A DNA stretch of 64,000 nt from Prevotella sp. (GTDB taxonomy: Bacteria; Bacteroidota; Bacteroidia; Bacteroidales; Bacteroidaceae). The translations under genes and the position numbers were made by a program. The notes beneath the pieces were generated by a model, which saw only the letters and a program-made list of their open reading frames with translations, was not told the DNA's origin and made no database searches. The DNA lies in NCBI GenBank assembly GCA_024697645.1, contig JAILFH010000114.1:33814-97813 (forward strand). Reading direction: 5' to 3'. Below are positions 41,454 through 51,181 of this stretch, piece after piece. Each line of letters begins with the position of its first letter. Position 1 is the first letter of the stretch.

Positions 41454-42350
41454 CTAATTATTGTTGGAACCAAAGAGTTTTTGCAGTAATGCTACGAACC
41501 AAGATCGTTTAATTACTTCTGGCTTTTCCTGATCATCATCGATTAGTGAAGCCATCACTATTGCAATATTGTCAGCGCCGCCTGCATCTAAAGCATGATC
41601 AAGCATTTTCTGACAACAGACATCAGTTTCTACATATTCCGATGAGAACACACGCTTAATGTCATCATCAGTGCAATAGCCGCAAAGGCCATCGCTACAA
41701 AGCATCACGTTGTCGTTTGCTTTCAGTTCATAAGTCACAATACCTGGGGCTGGGTAAGCCTGAAAGTCGCCCAATCCGCACGTGATAATATTATTATCAG
41801 GATGATTGAAAGCCTCTTCCTCAGTTATCTCCCCTTTGTCAATCAGTTCTTGAACATACGAATGATCTTTAGTCAGTCGACGCAAGCCTGTTGCAGCGTT
41901 GAAAACATAACAGCGGCTATCACCACACCAAGCAATATAAGCCTTTCCGTCCTTCAGAATCCAGCAGATGACTATGGTCGTTCCCATTCCTTGCGTCTCT
42001 ATGTCAGTCGCCATTCGCTGATTGATTGCTTCATCAGCAACTGCAATAGTATCTTTCAGAAGCAAGGTGATTCCTTCATCCTCAGCCGCTAAAGCCTCTT
42101 GAACCCGCTGGACCGAAAAGCGTTCCTTCACGGTCTCGATGGCTAATAATGAAGCCACTTCTCCTGCATTGGCGCCACCCATTCCGTCGGCCACGACCAA
42201 CAATGTGCCTAACTCGCCTAATTCAACATATTCTGGCAAGTTATCTTCTCTCCAATCTTGTTGCAACAAGTCGGAACAATAAATTAGATCATCCTCGTTG
42301 TTGGTGCGTTCCTTTCCAACGTCAGTGAGGGCAGTTATTTTGATTTTCAT
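41454..42350 (-). CDS. PP2C-family Ser/Thr phosphatase
   Basis: ATG at 42350 gives 298 aa; a longer frame starting at 42446 would overlap the preceding gene by 89 bp and adds no conserved sequence. The PP2C motifs are in order: ERTNNEDD, VVADGMGGANAGEVAS with the metal-binding Asp and Gly, WCGDSRCYVF, CSDGLCGYC and GGADNIAIVMA. It is expected to remove phosphate from the kinase encoded two genes upstream and from its targets. This mirrors the PpkA/PppA pair of T6SS loci in proteobacteria. It is the last gene of the cluster, 7 bp after the WG-repeat gene. Confidence 0.93.
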   Translation of the reverse strand: MKIKITALTDVGKERTNNEDDLIYCSDLLQQDWREDNLPEYVELGELGTLLVVADGMGGANAGEVASLLAIETVKERFSVQRVQEALAAEDEGITLLLKDTIAVADEAINQRMATDIETQGMGTTIVICWILKDGKAYIAWCGDSRCYVFNAATGLRRLTKDHSYVQELIDKGEITEEEAFNHPDNNIITCGLGDFQAYPAPGIVTYELKANDNVMLCSDGLCGYCTDDDIKRVFSSEYVETDVCCQKMLDHALDAGGADNIAIVMASLIDDDQEKPEVIKRSWFVALLQKLFGSNNN

Positions 42351-42357
42351 ATTTACA

Positions 42358-44148
42358 TCAAATTTCAAGTCGTGGTTTCCTTGTTTTCTTTGCAGGCTGA
42401 GGCGGAGCAGGCCGTCTTGGTTTAGAGTTGTTCTTGATGACCACATTCTCCTTCGCGCCAGACGAACCCGTTGACTTAGGAGCGGGTTTTGTATAGGAAA
42501 CTTCGAAGGGATAGTCTGAAAGCGGGCAACCAGGTTCCTGTATCTGGATTATCACCTGATTGACACCCTCACGGAGTCCAGTCACATTACACTTATATCT
42601 AGTTTCAGAAAGTTTCTCCAGTTTCACTGGCAGCGTACCAGCCTTCACACTTACGGTGCTGGGATAGTCTTCTTCACCGGGCAATTTGTCAGCAGAGATG
42701 TTAAACGTAAAGAATAGATTTCCATTCTTGATCACAGTTTCTACGTCCTCTACATCGATGTTGAAATACTTATAATACCATTCATTGGCCTTGAACGGAA
42801 TAAGTGTAGACACAAGACCATCATAGGATACTCGTGCCTCATATTCCACTTCCGTTGTCTCATCGCTTAAACCTTCAGGAATCGTCAGCATACATCCATA
42901 AAGGAGAGAACTTCCAAAACTATTTGTCTTGGCTTCTACAGAAGTTACGTCAATTTCACACCCTGATTCCGGATCCATCTCGACAGTTGCCGAAGCGGCA
43001 GAAATTGTTGAAGGCATATCGACTCGCAAAGTTGTTTCAACGCGCTGATGGCGGAAGGCGATATCGTTGCCTTTGTTCATGCTGAATTCAAAGAACTCAT
43101 TATCCTTCACCTGTAGCAAACCATATTTACCAGAGATAATCACAAAAGCCTTGTTGTCGAAGCAGTTTGGAATATCGCCAAATTGCGGAGGCAGCACTTC
43201 TTTATCGTTGGAATAAATTCCATATCTGCCATTATGCTCGCTGACTTCCAAAGTTGTCGTAGGCATCCATCCTGTACGCTGACGTTGCGTATAGGATTTC
43301 GAAGAACCATCGACTATCATTTCGACAGGCTGACAAAGACCGTTAAAACGGAACACAATATCTTTTCCATCACTCTTAGCGGTCAGTTCACTATTTTTCC
43401 TGTCAATCTGCTTCCAGAAGTCGGCAGTTTCTCCTTCTACTTCTGCCTGATGCTTGAGGTTAGTTTCATCTTCTGATGCAAAAACAGGTCGAAGTTCCTG
43501 TCTCTTGCTATCAAAGAAATACACTTTCTTATTCGCTACGAGTATAGCAAGGCTATCATCATTGACCGACGAAATGAAATTAACGTCATCATTGGAAATG
43601 CGACGTCCATTATACGTAAACTTAACAGGTTGACCATTTCGGTCGAGAAGCAAGTCGCAGACGCCTTTCTTCTGTGAAGCCTGATAAGCCTCGCATTTGG
43701 CAAAACCATTGCAGAACGGATATGCCGAAACACAGTTCTTGATAGCCTTTCTGCCTCGTTTGTCGATGTAGTAACAGTAATTATCCTCCATGCTTTTAAC
43801 CGCAAGAAGTCTTTCTGAGAAATAAGGATATTCATGAACTACCAAGCAATTATCAAGCGTGATATATTCACCTCGAGTAGAAACAAATCCTAAAATCTCA
43901 GTGGTGCTTCTTCTGGTGACAAGAGCCACATCCTCCTGAAACGGAAACAAAGTTTCGGAGGTCTGGAAGACGCGTTTACCTCCAAATGTCCACACCGAGG
44001 TCTCACCTACTGAATCAGTGACAATAAGGTCGGCACCGATCACTTTGAAGATGTTGTCGTAGAGAGGAGGAATTAACCACGATGCAACCTGGGAATGTGC
44101 CATGACCGATAGAGTCAAGGCAACCAATAACAGAATATTTCTTTTCAT
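42358..44148 (-). CDS. Secreted WG-repeat-like protein
   Basis: This 596-aa protein has a signal peptide (about 1-19, ending MAHSQ). The N-terminal half (about 20-330) has weak repeats of the WG type: short strands with G-x-Y/F-G or RYG (GNGRYGIYSND is spelled NGRYGIYSNDKEVLPPQ here; SGKYGLLQ; GFVSTRGEYITL). The C-terminal part (about 365-560) reads as two Ig-like beta sandwiches, and the tail is Pro/Lys/Arg-rich (KPRRPAPPQPAKKTRKPR). It probably lies in the periplasm or at the outer membrane. It sits between the kinase (23 bp) and the phosphatase (7 bp), so it may be a sensor or envelope component of the same system. The function is unknown. Confidence 0.65.
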   Translation of the reverse strand: MKRNILLLVALTLSVMAHSQVASWLIPPLYDNIFKVIGADLIVTDSVGETSVWTFGGKRVFQTSETLFPFQEDVALVTRRSTTEILGFVSTRGEYITLDNCLVVHEYPYFSERLLAVKSMEDNYCYYIDKRGRKAIKNCVSAYPFCNGFAKCEAYQASQKKGVCDLLLDRNGQPVKFTYNGRRISNDDVNFISSVNDDSLAILVANKKVYFFDSKRQELRPVFASEDETNLKHQAEVEGETADFWKQIDRKNSELTAKSDGKDIVFRFNGLCQPVEMIVDGSSKSYTQRQRTGWMPTTTLEVSEHNGRYGIYSNDKEVLPPQFGDIPNCFDNKAFVIISGKYGLLQVKDNEFFEFSMNKGNDIAFRHQRVETTLRVDMPSTISAASATVEMDPESGCEIDVTSVEAKTNSFGSSLLYGCMLTIPEGLSDETTEVEYEARVSYDGLVSTLIPFKANEWYYKYFNIDVEDVETVIKNGNLFFTFNISADKLPGEEDYPSTVSVKAGTLPVKLEKLSETRYKCNVTGLREGVNQVIIQIQEPGCPLSDYPFEVSYTKPAPKSTGSSGAKENVVIKNNSKPRRPAPPQPAKKTRKPRLEI

Positions 44149-44171
44149 TTTGAAAAAATAATTGAAATTGA

Positions 44172-45662
44172 TTATTCAAATGTATCAAGACCGCGATTGA
44201 TTTTCTCAAGCAGGTCTTCATCTTTAGCAAGTGTAGCCCAATCTCGCGCTTTAAGCAGGATTCGTTTTCCTTTGTCGTAGTTAGGCTTATAAATACTGTT
44301 AGGCATAACATAATAGCAAGCCAACCGATAAGTCGCATTGGCATTGATATTAGCAAATGCAGAATCGTTGAGTTCCATGATGCGAGTAAAATATCCCACG
44401 GCCTTATTGCTATATAAATCAACCTTTGGGATATAGGTATCATACATCTCAATACCTAGCAGTTCCTTACGTTTTACGGAAATAGGATCTGAGTACCAAC
44501 CATAAGTGAATGCCATCTGATAAATGGCTGGAATGTAGTTGGTACCACTTAAACTATCCATTTGTTCCAGTCCGAGTTTTAGGGAGTCTGGATTTTCACT
44601 ATTCATCCGCGCTAATGCGGTTTCGTAAACTTCCTCAGGTGGGACTTGAAGAGATTGCATCAACTCCATATTACTCTGTTTCTGAGAGAGGAACATGTAA
44701 GCCAGACCACCTATAAGGGCAAGAGCCAAGAACGCCAGTACCCCATAGATAACGCCTTTCGACTTGACTGGATATTGGCGTGCTTTTGCTGCCTCCATGA
44801 TTTGCTTAGCCGTAGGACGCTTGTCTGGATCCTTATGTAAGCAAGCATAAATAAGACGCTGCACATCAGCGGGTACACCTGTTAACTTCGGCATCGGTGT
44901 ATCATCCTTTTGTGAATGACCGCCACTCTCACCGAACGGAACGTTTCCCGTCAGAATCTCATACAAAGTCGCTCCAAATGCCCACACATCACTTTGTGGC
45001 AATGGCTCAATGTTTTCGAGGAAACGTTCAGGTGCCATATAGGCCAAAGTTCCACTGTGCTCATCATCATAATAATAGAGATGGTGTGACCTTCCGAAAT
45101 TAGCACTGATACCAAAGTCAGTAATAGCATAGTTTCTATTGTCGTCGATGAGAACATTTCCCGGTTTGATATCTTGGTGGATGATGGGCGGCGTACTCGC
45201 ATGCAAATAAGCCAATCCTGACGCTACATCGCCAATAAACTCCCACATCTCATTGGTGTCAGTCAATTTTCCAATCAACATCTCTGCAGAACCCTGTTTG
45301 CAATAGGGCAACACAAGATAAGGAGTTTCCTTATAAATAGAAAAATAGGTTGGATGAATGAGGTTGGCATGATGACAGTTGAAGACGATTTTGAACTCAT
45401 CCCGGAATTGCTGTTCGCCCTCTATATCCAACGCATTTTTCGGACGATAAATTTTGATGGCCACACGAAGACCTTGCAAGTCTTCAACCTCTTCATCAGT
45501 TAAAGGTTCTGGTTGAAGAAGCCTTTCACGATCATTTACCGTGTTAGCATCTAATGCCAACCACACATCAGCAGTTCCTCCTGCCGTGCTTAATGCCCGC
45601 AAAAGTTTATAACGACCATCGAAAAGTTCACCCTTTTGAGCCAACTGTGCTAAATCAATCAT
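44172..45662 (-). CDS. Transmembrane Ser/Thr protein kinase
   Basis: This 496-aa protein has a cytoplasmic Hanks-type kinase domain (about 15-290): glycine loop STAGGTADVW, Lys70 in VAIKIY, catalytic HQDIKPGNVLI with Asp164, ITDFGIS with Asp182, and an APE-like MAPERF. The usual HRD is HQD, making it a non-RD kinase. One transmembrane segment (about 304-326) is followed by a C-terminal region of about 165 residues with helical TPR/Sel1-like spelling (YRLACYYVMPNSIYKPNYDKG), expected to be periplasmic. By analogy with PpkA it would phosphorylate partners of the FHA domain encoded upstream. It follows the glucosaminidase gene by 10 bp. Confidence 0.93.
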   Translation of the reverse strand: MIDLAQLAQKGELFDGRYKLLRALSTAGGTADVWLALDANTVNDRERLLQPEPLTDEEVEDLQGLRVAIKIYRPKNALDIEGEQQFRDEFKIVFNCHHANLIHPTYFSIYKETPYLVLPYCKQGSAEMLIGKLTDTNEMWEFIGDVASGLAYLHASTPPIIHQDIKPGNVLIDDNRNYAITDFGISANFGRSHHLYYYDDEHSGTLAYMAPERFLENIEPLPQSDVWAFGATLYEILTGNVPFGESGGHSQKDDTPMPKLTGVPADVQRLIYACLHKDPDKRPTAKQIMEAAKARQYPVKSKGVIYGVLAFLALALIGGLAYMFLSQKQSNMELMQSLQVPPEEVYETALARMNSENPDSLKLGLEQMDSLSGTNYIPAIYQMAFTYGWYSDPISVKRKELLGIEMYDTYIPKVDLYSNKAVGYFTRIMELNDSAFANINANATYRLACYYVMPNSIYKPNYDKGKRILLKARDWATLAKDEDLLEKINRGLDTFE

Positions 45663-45672
45663 ATTATCTATA

Positions 45673-46995
45673 CTATTTTAATTGGATTTTTTCACCCTCT
45701 TTCAATTGGGAGAAAATATCTTTGTTATTCATTTTTGCCAAACTTGCGAACTTAATGCCAAAGTTCTGGGAAATACTATATAAGGTGTCACCCTCACGCA
45801 CATAGTAAAAATCCCTTGCTCCTGTAAATTTGCTTTTCTTCTTGGCTATAAACACGATATCGCCCTCATGAAAATCTTTTTCACTTGCAACTTCATTATA
45901 TTCCAGAAGTTTCTCCTTGGGAATATCATATTTCATTGAAATGCTCGAAAGAGTCATACCTGGATAAAGAATAGTGCAACGTACATCGTTGATATCAACC
46001 ACATAGCGTTTTACTGCATTGACGACAACCTCCTCTTCTTCCGATTGCTCATCTTCTGATGCTTGGCACGAAGCGTCAAACGATGCTTTCTGAGTTGCTG
46101 TGGCTTTTCGTACAATCACAACTTTCTTGCCAGCCTTTAATTTCACGCCGCCATTAATGTCATAAAGGCGATAGGAATCGATAAATCCTATTAACGCAGT
46201 AGCATAAGTTGTTGCCGTAGCATAGCCTGCCTTCTGCAATCCTATGGCCCAGCCACGATAATCATAAACGCTCTTTGAGAAGAGGCTGCGATAACGACTA
46301 TTGTTTTTCAAAAACAAAGAGTGGTCCCGGAATGACTCCGCTGCCGAACTATACACTCTGAAACGGCTCTTGTTGGGTTCATCATCCCATGCCTGATAAA
46401 TAGGACCTGTCCATCCTCCGAATGCTTTAATACCAAAATGATTATTGGCATTTCTAGTAAGACCGCTCTTACCTGCGCCTGACTCAAGAATTCCTTGTGC
46501 CAAGGTAATAGTAGCAGGCACACCATATTTCTTTTCCTGATCAAGAGCAATATCTTTATATTTATTGATATAGTTAAGGATATCTGATGACGACTGAGCC
46601 ATCAAAGCAGTTGTTGTGCAAATAACCATTACAAACAACATTAGCAATCGTTTGCTTAGACTTTCTGGAGCCAAAGAAGGGCGTTTCAACAACTGATAGT
46701 CATATGTACCATCAATGCTGCTTTGAGAAGCACGCTGACTCCAGCGATACACATCGTCGATCTTCATTTCCGTAAAACTATCTATCTCTCCAGTTGGACT
46801 AAGATACATCCATTGTTGAAAACTCTTGACAGCGTCCTTCGTGCTATCATCTAACTGCCCATCTTCGGAAACAACGTCCCATGTGCAATGCAGGAAAGTA
46901 CAGATTGTATTCAGTTTGTGCTGAATGTCCTGAACTCTCTTGGAATCGTAAGTTGTCAACTTCGGATAAATTGGGTTATCGCTATTATAATCCAT
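45673..46995 (-). CDS. Membrane-anchored glucosaminidase with LysM domains
   Basis: The protein has 440 aa. Residues about 15-80 look like a peptidoglycan-binding-type helical domain (VQDIQHKLNTICTFL ... AVKSFQQWM), but they precede the only hydrophobic segment (about 117-133) and so should lie in the cytoplasm. After it comes a GH73-type endo-beta-N-acetylglucosaminidase domain (about 137-275) with ITLAQGILESGAGKS (Glu171 as acid) and NNHFGIKAF, then LysM-like repeats (about 325-372 and 392-440). It should cut or hold peptidoglycan from the inner membrane, which suits opening the wall for a secretion machine. It lies 1 bp from the TssF-like gene. Confidence 0.85.
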   Translation of the reverse strand: MDYNSDNPIYPKLTTYDSKRVQDIQHKLNTICTFLHCTWDVVSEDGQLDDSTKDAVKSFQQWMYLSPTGEIDSFTEMKIDDVYRWSQRASQSSIDGTYDYQLLKRPSLAPESLSKRLLMLFVMVICTTTALMAQSSSDILNYINKYKDIALDQEKKYGVPATITLAQGILESGAGKSGLTRNANNHFGIKAFGGWTGPIYQAWDDEPNKSRFRVYSSAAESFRDHSLFLKNNSRYRSLFSKSVYDYRGWAIGLQKAGYATATTYATALIGFIDSYRLYDINGGVKLKAGKKVVIVRKATATQKASFDASCQASEDEQSEEEEVVVNAVKRYVVDINDVRCTILYPGMTLSSISMKYDIPKEKLLEYNEVASEKDFHEGDIVFIAKKKSKFTGARDFYYVREGDTLYSISQNFGIKFASLAKMNNKDIFSQLKEGEKIQLK

Positions 46996-46996
46996 G

Positions 46997-48784
46997 TTAG
47001 TCCTCTAAGTTTTTCAGTGTAACAATAATTGGCATAGAGATGCACGATTTATTGCGAATACGCTGCTGCATCAAGGTATCAAAAGACATTTGTACAGCAT
47101 GCTCATAGTTGTTTCGATCCTTGAAAGAAATATCGACGTATAATCCTCGTTGCAGACCTTTTTCACCTCCAGTACCCTCTATATTAATATTGATAAAGAT
47201 TCTGTTAAACTCTTCCCGTCCGTATTCGGACATAATCTCCTTACGCAGGAAGGCTTCAACGTCCATACGGGTATAAAGACGATCGTTTGTCAACGAGTAA
47301 TATCGCAAAAGTTCATAGCGCTCATCAGCAGATGCTTTATCAGTTCCACCCATTCCCGATACAATCACTGACGCTTTCTGATTTACACCTGGCAGATTCT
47401 TGCATTCTATCTGCTCTCCAATTCTTGGAGTGTTACCAGAAAAACCTTTTGTAGTGATATAGCGAATACTGGTATTTGAAGAAACTGAGGAACTATTCAT
47501 GTTCTTCATCACATAAGTACCACTGTCGAACATGAACTGTTGATTTTGTAAGCCTACACTTTTCCCTAACTTATTGATAGTTTCTCTCAATTTCTTCAGC
47601 ACCTCACCATCTTTAATGCCATTATATTCAATGAAAGCATAATAATCATCAATAAAATGGTTGTAAAGGTTTCGCACGTCGCGATAAAGGTCACCATTAT
47701 TGTAGCAATTTGCATCGAAATCACGAACAAGAATGTCATCTCTGTTCATCGAGAAACCTTGCCGATTTGACGCTGTTGAGGTTTCCAAAATATCCAAGAA
47801 GAAAGAATTGTCGTCTCCTTGCAATTTGGCAATAGGCTGAGCCGGAGTCAGCATGACACTATTCACATCAATATTAGTCACAGGCAAAACACCCAGTGTC
47901 ACAGAACAATCGTCAGGAACCACATATCCTTCTGGAAAATCTAAACGAAGCCAGATAGTATTTTGCTTAAAAAGATCGAGAGTTTCATTCTCCAACCATT
48001 GCTGAAAAACACGAGGATAAGCGCGGGGCTTATACATATCCCTATCTTTCGTTGTATCAGTTAGATAAAGCATTGCCGCATCAGACATACTGAGAAAACA
48101 TTCTTTCCAGTTCTCAACAAATGAGAAGAAATTGCCTGACACCTGCTGTGAATCAAAGGGATCTGCCATTTCAATCTTCTCCAATTCAGACATTGGCGCA
48201 AAATCTATTTCAGTACAGTCTGCGCCAACATATATATGTTCTGGCACGATACCATTAGTACCACGAAGCATTATAGAAAGACCTTTCAGACAGTTCACCT
48301 CTAAAGGCGACAAGATTCCAACCCATAAACGATTTTGCCTATCCAGATTCACTTTCTTTGTTCCACCAGGATATCGCATCAGTTGGTGGTTTAGCAAAAA
48401 CATACCGCTATGAGGCAGCAAAGTCGTGTTGAATATTGGAATATAATTCAGTTGTTCATCCCTTCCTTGCGATTTATAAGTGAATGATGCACCTGATTCC
48501 ACAAAATACAGATTGTCGTTATCTGATTTTAGCGATGGCTTAATCAGACAAACGGCTGGCATAGCATTTACATTCTTGCGAGGGATAAAATCTGTACAGA
48601 AACGCTCTACAATGCGTGAAAGCGTTCCATCTACATAATCCTGTATCTTAGAAGTTTCACTAACCAAAGCCACCAACATTATTTTTGCCATCGGGTCTAA
48701 CTGATAAATATCAACAGCTTCTGGCAAAATTTGCTGCATGGTCTCTATGGCCTCATTGATTCTTTTCTCTAAATCTACATCCAT
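46997..48784 (-). CDS. tssF: TssF-like T6SS baseplate protein
   Basis: This 595-aa cytoplasmic protein has no signal peptide. The N-terminus (INEAIETMQQILPEAVDIYQLDPMAKIMLVALVSE, split over 9-44) matches the style of TssF of the Bacteroidetes T6SS (subtype iii): a helical start, then DGTLSRIVERFCTDFIPRKNVNAMPAVCLI and a long series of beta-sandwich wedges. Its size and its neighbours (TssE, TssK and TssG in one block) support the call more than any single motif. TssF with TssG forms the wedge around the hub of the baseplate. It starts 6 bp after the TssE-like gene. Confidence 0.72.
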   Translation of the reverse strand: MDVDLEKRINEAIETMQQILPEAVDIYQLDPMAKIMLVALVSETSKIQDYVDGTLSRIVERFCTDFIPRKNVNAMPAVCLIKPSLKSDNDNLYFVESGASFTYKSQGRDEQLNYIPIFNTTLLPHSGMFLLNHQLMRYPGGTKKVNLDRQNRLWVGILSPLEVNCLKGLSIMLRGTNGIVPEHIYVGADCTEIDFAPMSELEKIEMADPFDSQQVSGNFFSFVENWKECFLSMSDAAMLYLTDTTKDRDMYKPRAYPRVFQQWLENETLDLFKQNTIWLRLDFPEGYVVPDDCSVTLGVLPVTNIDVNSVMLTPAQPIAKLQGDDNSFFLDILETSTASNRQGFSMNRDDILVRDFDANCYNNGDLYRDVRNLYNHFIDDYYAFIEYNGIKDGEVLKKLRETINKLGKSVGLQNQQFMFDSGTYVMKNMNSSSVSSNTSIRYITTKGFSGNTPRIGEQIECKNLPGVNQKASVIVSGMGGTDKASADERYELLRYYSLTNDRLYTRMDVEAFLRKEIMSEYGREEFNRIFININIEGTGGEKGLQRGLYVDISFKDRNNYEHAVQMSFDTLMQQRIRNKSCISMPIIVTLKNLED

Positions 48785-48790
48785 GTTTGA

Positions 48791-49285
48791 TTATATTTGT
48801 CGTTTTACCGTGGGTTCCACTAGGAAAACCACAACTTTGCGATAAGGACGAAGGACACCTAAGCCATCGTCGATTCCGCCTTCAACAATTACATTCACTA
48901 CATATTTTGATGCCACTCGCCTATGGCGGCGTTGCCTCTGAGACGCTGCATCGAGTTCAATATTCACCACCACATTCTTCAACATTGGCTCGTAGGCAGC
49001 CAGACTTTGCTTAATGCTATCCTCGCACTCCTTCTTGGTGACCTCATTATACAGACTACCTGATTTCTTCGTACCCTGACTGGCGTTGAACTCACGGTAA
49101 TGAACATTTGAAAATTCATGATTCCAATACTCAAAGCCAAAGTCTGGGTCAGCCTCAAAGTCACCACGCGGAGTGAAGACAATGAGTTCAACCAGATTAT
49201 CGAGCATCTGAATGCGATTTTCAATATCGCGTCTGATTTTTGTGCCCGAATCAATGAATTGTAATGGGGTGTTAACGAATCTCAT
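48791..49285 (-). CDS. tssE: TssE-like (gp25) T6SS baseplate protein
   Basis: This 164-aa protein has the gp25-like core: TKIRRDIENRIQMLDNLVELIVFTPRGDF followed by EADPDFGFEYWNHEF (split phrases, residues 14-57), then ECEDSIKQSLAAYEPMLKNVVVNIEL. In T6SS and contractile phages this protein starts sheath polymerisation on the baseplate. Its stop is followed by the TssF-like gene after 6 bp, and its start overlaps the end of the TssK-like gene by 4 bp (ATGA), so translation is coupled. An Arg-rich stretch (QRQRRHRRVASK) in the C-terminal third is unusual. Confidence 0.82.
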   Translation of the reverse strand: MRFVNTPLQFIDSGTKIRRDIENRIQMLDNLVELIVFTPRGDFEADPDFGFEYWNHEFSNVHYREFNASQGTKKSGSLYNEVTKKECEDSIKQSLAAYEPMLKNVVVNIELDAASQRQRRHRRVASKYVVNVIVEGGIDDGLGVLRPYRKVVVFLVEPTVKRQI

Positions 49286-50271
49286 ATTTGTTTACCCTCC
49301 CAGAAACGTCGAGGATCTGGCTTGGGTTCGGGCTTAGGTTCGGGCATGGGCTGAGGTTCGGGAACAGGTTCTTCTTGTTTAAGCAAACTGAACTTATCTA
49401 TTTTCTCATTAATGGCATAACACATTCCCAGGCCTTGCTTTATACGAATATATGCATTTCGATAGTTAAATGGAGTTCTTGCATAATTCTGGAAAACATC
49501 TGCCTCTTCCAGAGAGAGGACTTTATCAAGATCACAAGCACACGTGAATGCGGCTATTACACGTTGCACACACGAGAGCAGTTGCTGTGGCGTCATAATA
49601 TCCTGTTCGGTGTTGGCCGTAATCATCATCTGCTGAACTACGGGCCAATAAATGCTGATAGCATCATGTGCCCCAGTTTCTAGCATTTTGCTCGTCTTCT
49701 CATCAATATTACGCATGACTAAAAAGAACTGACTAAAGAGTTCCATATACTTACTATGAGCCGATATGCATAAACATGGTGGTACAAAGTTCACATTGTC
49801 CTCACGCCAACCATCTTCATAAACTATACGGCCAATTGGAACAGAATGACCGTCAATAGCCTTATTGGGTCCCAACAAAGCAAAAGAATAGTTAGACTCT
49901 AAGCACTTTTCTGTACTCTCTTTCCAATCCTCTGGGTTTGCGGTGATAATAAGGAAGTACTCTTTAATATCATCATCATCAGGAATCTGAACACGCGTAT
50001 CAAACGAATTGGAATATTTCGTATCAAATTGGACGTCAATGATATCGCCAGAACTTGTAACAGCCAAACATGACAATGTCTCAACCTCTACAAATCCTCT
50101 GGATATACTCAATGACAACTGAAACGGGCGGGTAGGCGTAAAAAGGCCAAAACGGCCACCGGCTGCTACGGCGATAGCCTGACCAATAGATTCCGCTACA
50201 TATTGGTCAGCGGCAAGCATCACCTCGTCGGTGAGTCGCATGCCTTTCTTCCAATTGATTCTCTTTGGCAT
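49282..50271 (-). CDS. tssK: TssK-like T6SS baseplate protein
   Basis: This 329-aa protein begins MPKRINWKKGMRLTDEVMLA, recalling the W.EGM.L...HF start of TssK. It continues with a beta-rich shell domain (FGLFTPTRPFQLSL, IIDVQFDTKYSNSFDTRVQI, EYFLIITANPEDW) and the phrase VPIGRIVYEDGWREDNVNFVPPCL, typical of the middle of the family, then a helical bundle. The tail is a Pro/Glu repeat (PEPQPMPEPKPEPKPDP) ending the protein. TssK joins the baseplate to the membrane complex and to TssF/TssG. It lies 10 bp after the TssG-like gene. Confidence 0.75.
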   Translation of the reverse strand: MPKRINWKKGMRLTDEVMLAADQYVAESIGQAIAVAAGGRFGLFTPTRPFQLSLSISRGFVEVETLSCLAVTSSGDIIDVQFDTKYSNSFDTRVQIPDDDDIKEYFLIITANPEDWKESTEKCLESNYSFALLGPNKAIDGHSVPIGRIVYEDGWREDNVNFVPPCLCISAHSKYMELFSQFFLVMRNIDEKTSKMLETGAHDAISIYWPVVQQMMITANTEQDIMTPQQLLSCVQRVIAAFTCACDLDKVLSLEEADVFQNYARTPFNYRNAYIRIKQGLGMCYAINEKIDKFSLLKQEEPVPEPQPMPEPKPEPKPDPRRFWEGKQI

Positions 50272-50281
50272 AAATTATGTT

Positions 50282-51163
50282 TTATATATTAGTATTAAAA
50301 TTCAGATAATTATAGATCTTCTCATCATTCAAACGTAAAGGGGGATAGTCCTGAGTAATTCGAAAAACCAGATCGTCTTCTACAAAAAGGAAATAGTCAC
50401 GAAGGAACAATCTCAATTCATCCATATCGTCAACAAACTTCAGAAACTTCTCATTACATTCCTCATCAGACCAATAATCTATACTATAGAATGTAACATT
50501 CTCCAAATAACTATTATCTACATAACAGTCTCCTAAGACGGTGTCCACTTGATTACTGTAACGAGGATGATCATCTGTGAATTTATTCAAATCCTCCTTA
50601 ACGTCCACATGGAGTCCTTCATCTAGTAATACCTTACGGAGTAAGAAGGTGAGTAGCGAGCGATTGCCACGAATATACTTGCATTGAGGCAGATATGGCA
50701 CTAATTGGCGGATAAACCTATTCGAGCGTTGCTCTACAGTAAGCCTATCACCAAGAATCTGCTGCATTATAACATCCCCTCGTGTGTATTGTTCTAATTG
50801 TTCCCTAACATTAGCCCGAAGATGAAATAGCAAAACATCAATCGGAGAAAAGAACTTATAAGCATCATCTTTCTCCTGTTCCTGCTTATCAACCTCATTA
50901 TGAAAAACCTCACTCTCATTATTAACGGGCAAGTTATCGAAACGGTCGATGGGATGAAACATGTACTCTGGCAACGAGTTGTATAAACTCATACGTCCAA
51001 GAGTAGCATGAATGGCATCTTTATCGACCATATCTTCCACTTCTATAATATCACGATACGAATTGCGCTTGTGCAATCCATGTAGAGAAACTCGAAATTT
51101 ACCTTCTGGAAAGTAGTTCAGAAGCAATTCCGCATTGATATCTGGTGGCAGAGAATATGGCAT
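50282..51163 (-). CDS. tssG: TssG-like T6SS baseplate protein
   Basis: This 293-aa cytoplasmic protein has EYMFHPIDRFDNLPVNNESEV and KFFSPIDVLLFHLRANVREQ (segments near 66-90 and 103-125), which resemble TssG of the Bacteroidetes T6SS subtype, where paired PIDx motifs recur. The C-terminus has strands such as NSYLENVTFYSIDYW and FVEDDLVFRITQDYPPLRL. The position next to TssK and the match in size are the main support; taken alone the sequence would be ambiguous. It lies 18 bp after the E1-like gene, which firmly joins the ubiquitin-like and T6SS parts. Confidence 0.62.
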   Translation of the reverse strand: MPYSLPPDINAELLLNYFPEGKFRVSLHGLHKRNSYRDIIEVEDMVDKDAIHATLGRMSLYNSLPEYMFHPIDRFDNLPVNNESEVFHNEVDKQEQEKDDAYKFFSPIDVLLFHLRANVREQLEQYTRGDVIMQQILGDRLTVEQRSNRFIRQLVPYLPQCKYIRGNRSLLTFLLRKVLLDEGLHVDVKEDLNKFTDDHPRYSNQVDTVLGDCYVDNSYLENVTFYSIDYWSDEECNEKFLKFVDDMDELRLFLRDYFLFVEDDLVFRITQDYPPLRLNDEKIYNYLNFNTNI

Positions 51164-51181
51164 TATTCCTTTTATAAAACT

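Noticed and set aside
42351..42446. Upstream extension of the PP2C gene
   Set aside because: It would overlap the end of the WG-repeat gene by 89 bp and adds no conserved residues; ATG at 42350 starts the known motif order.
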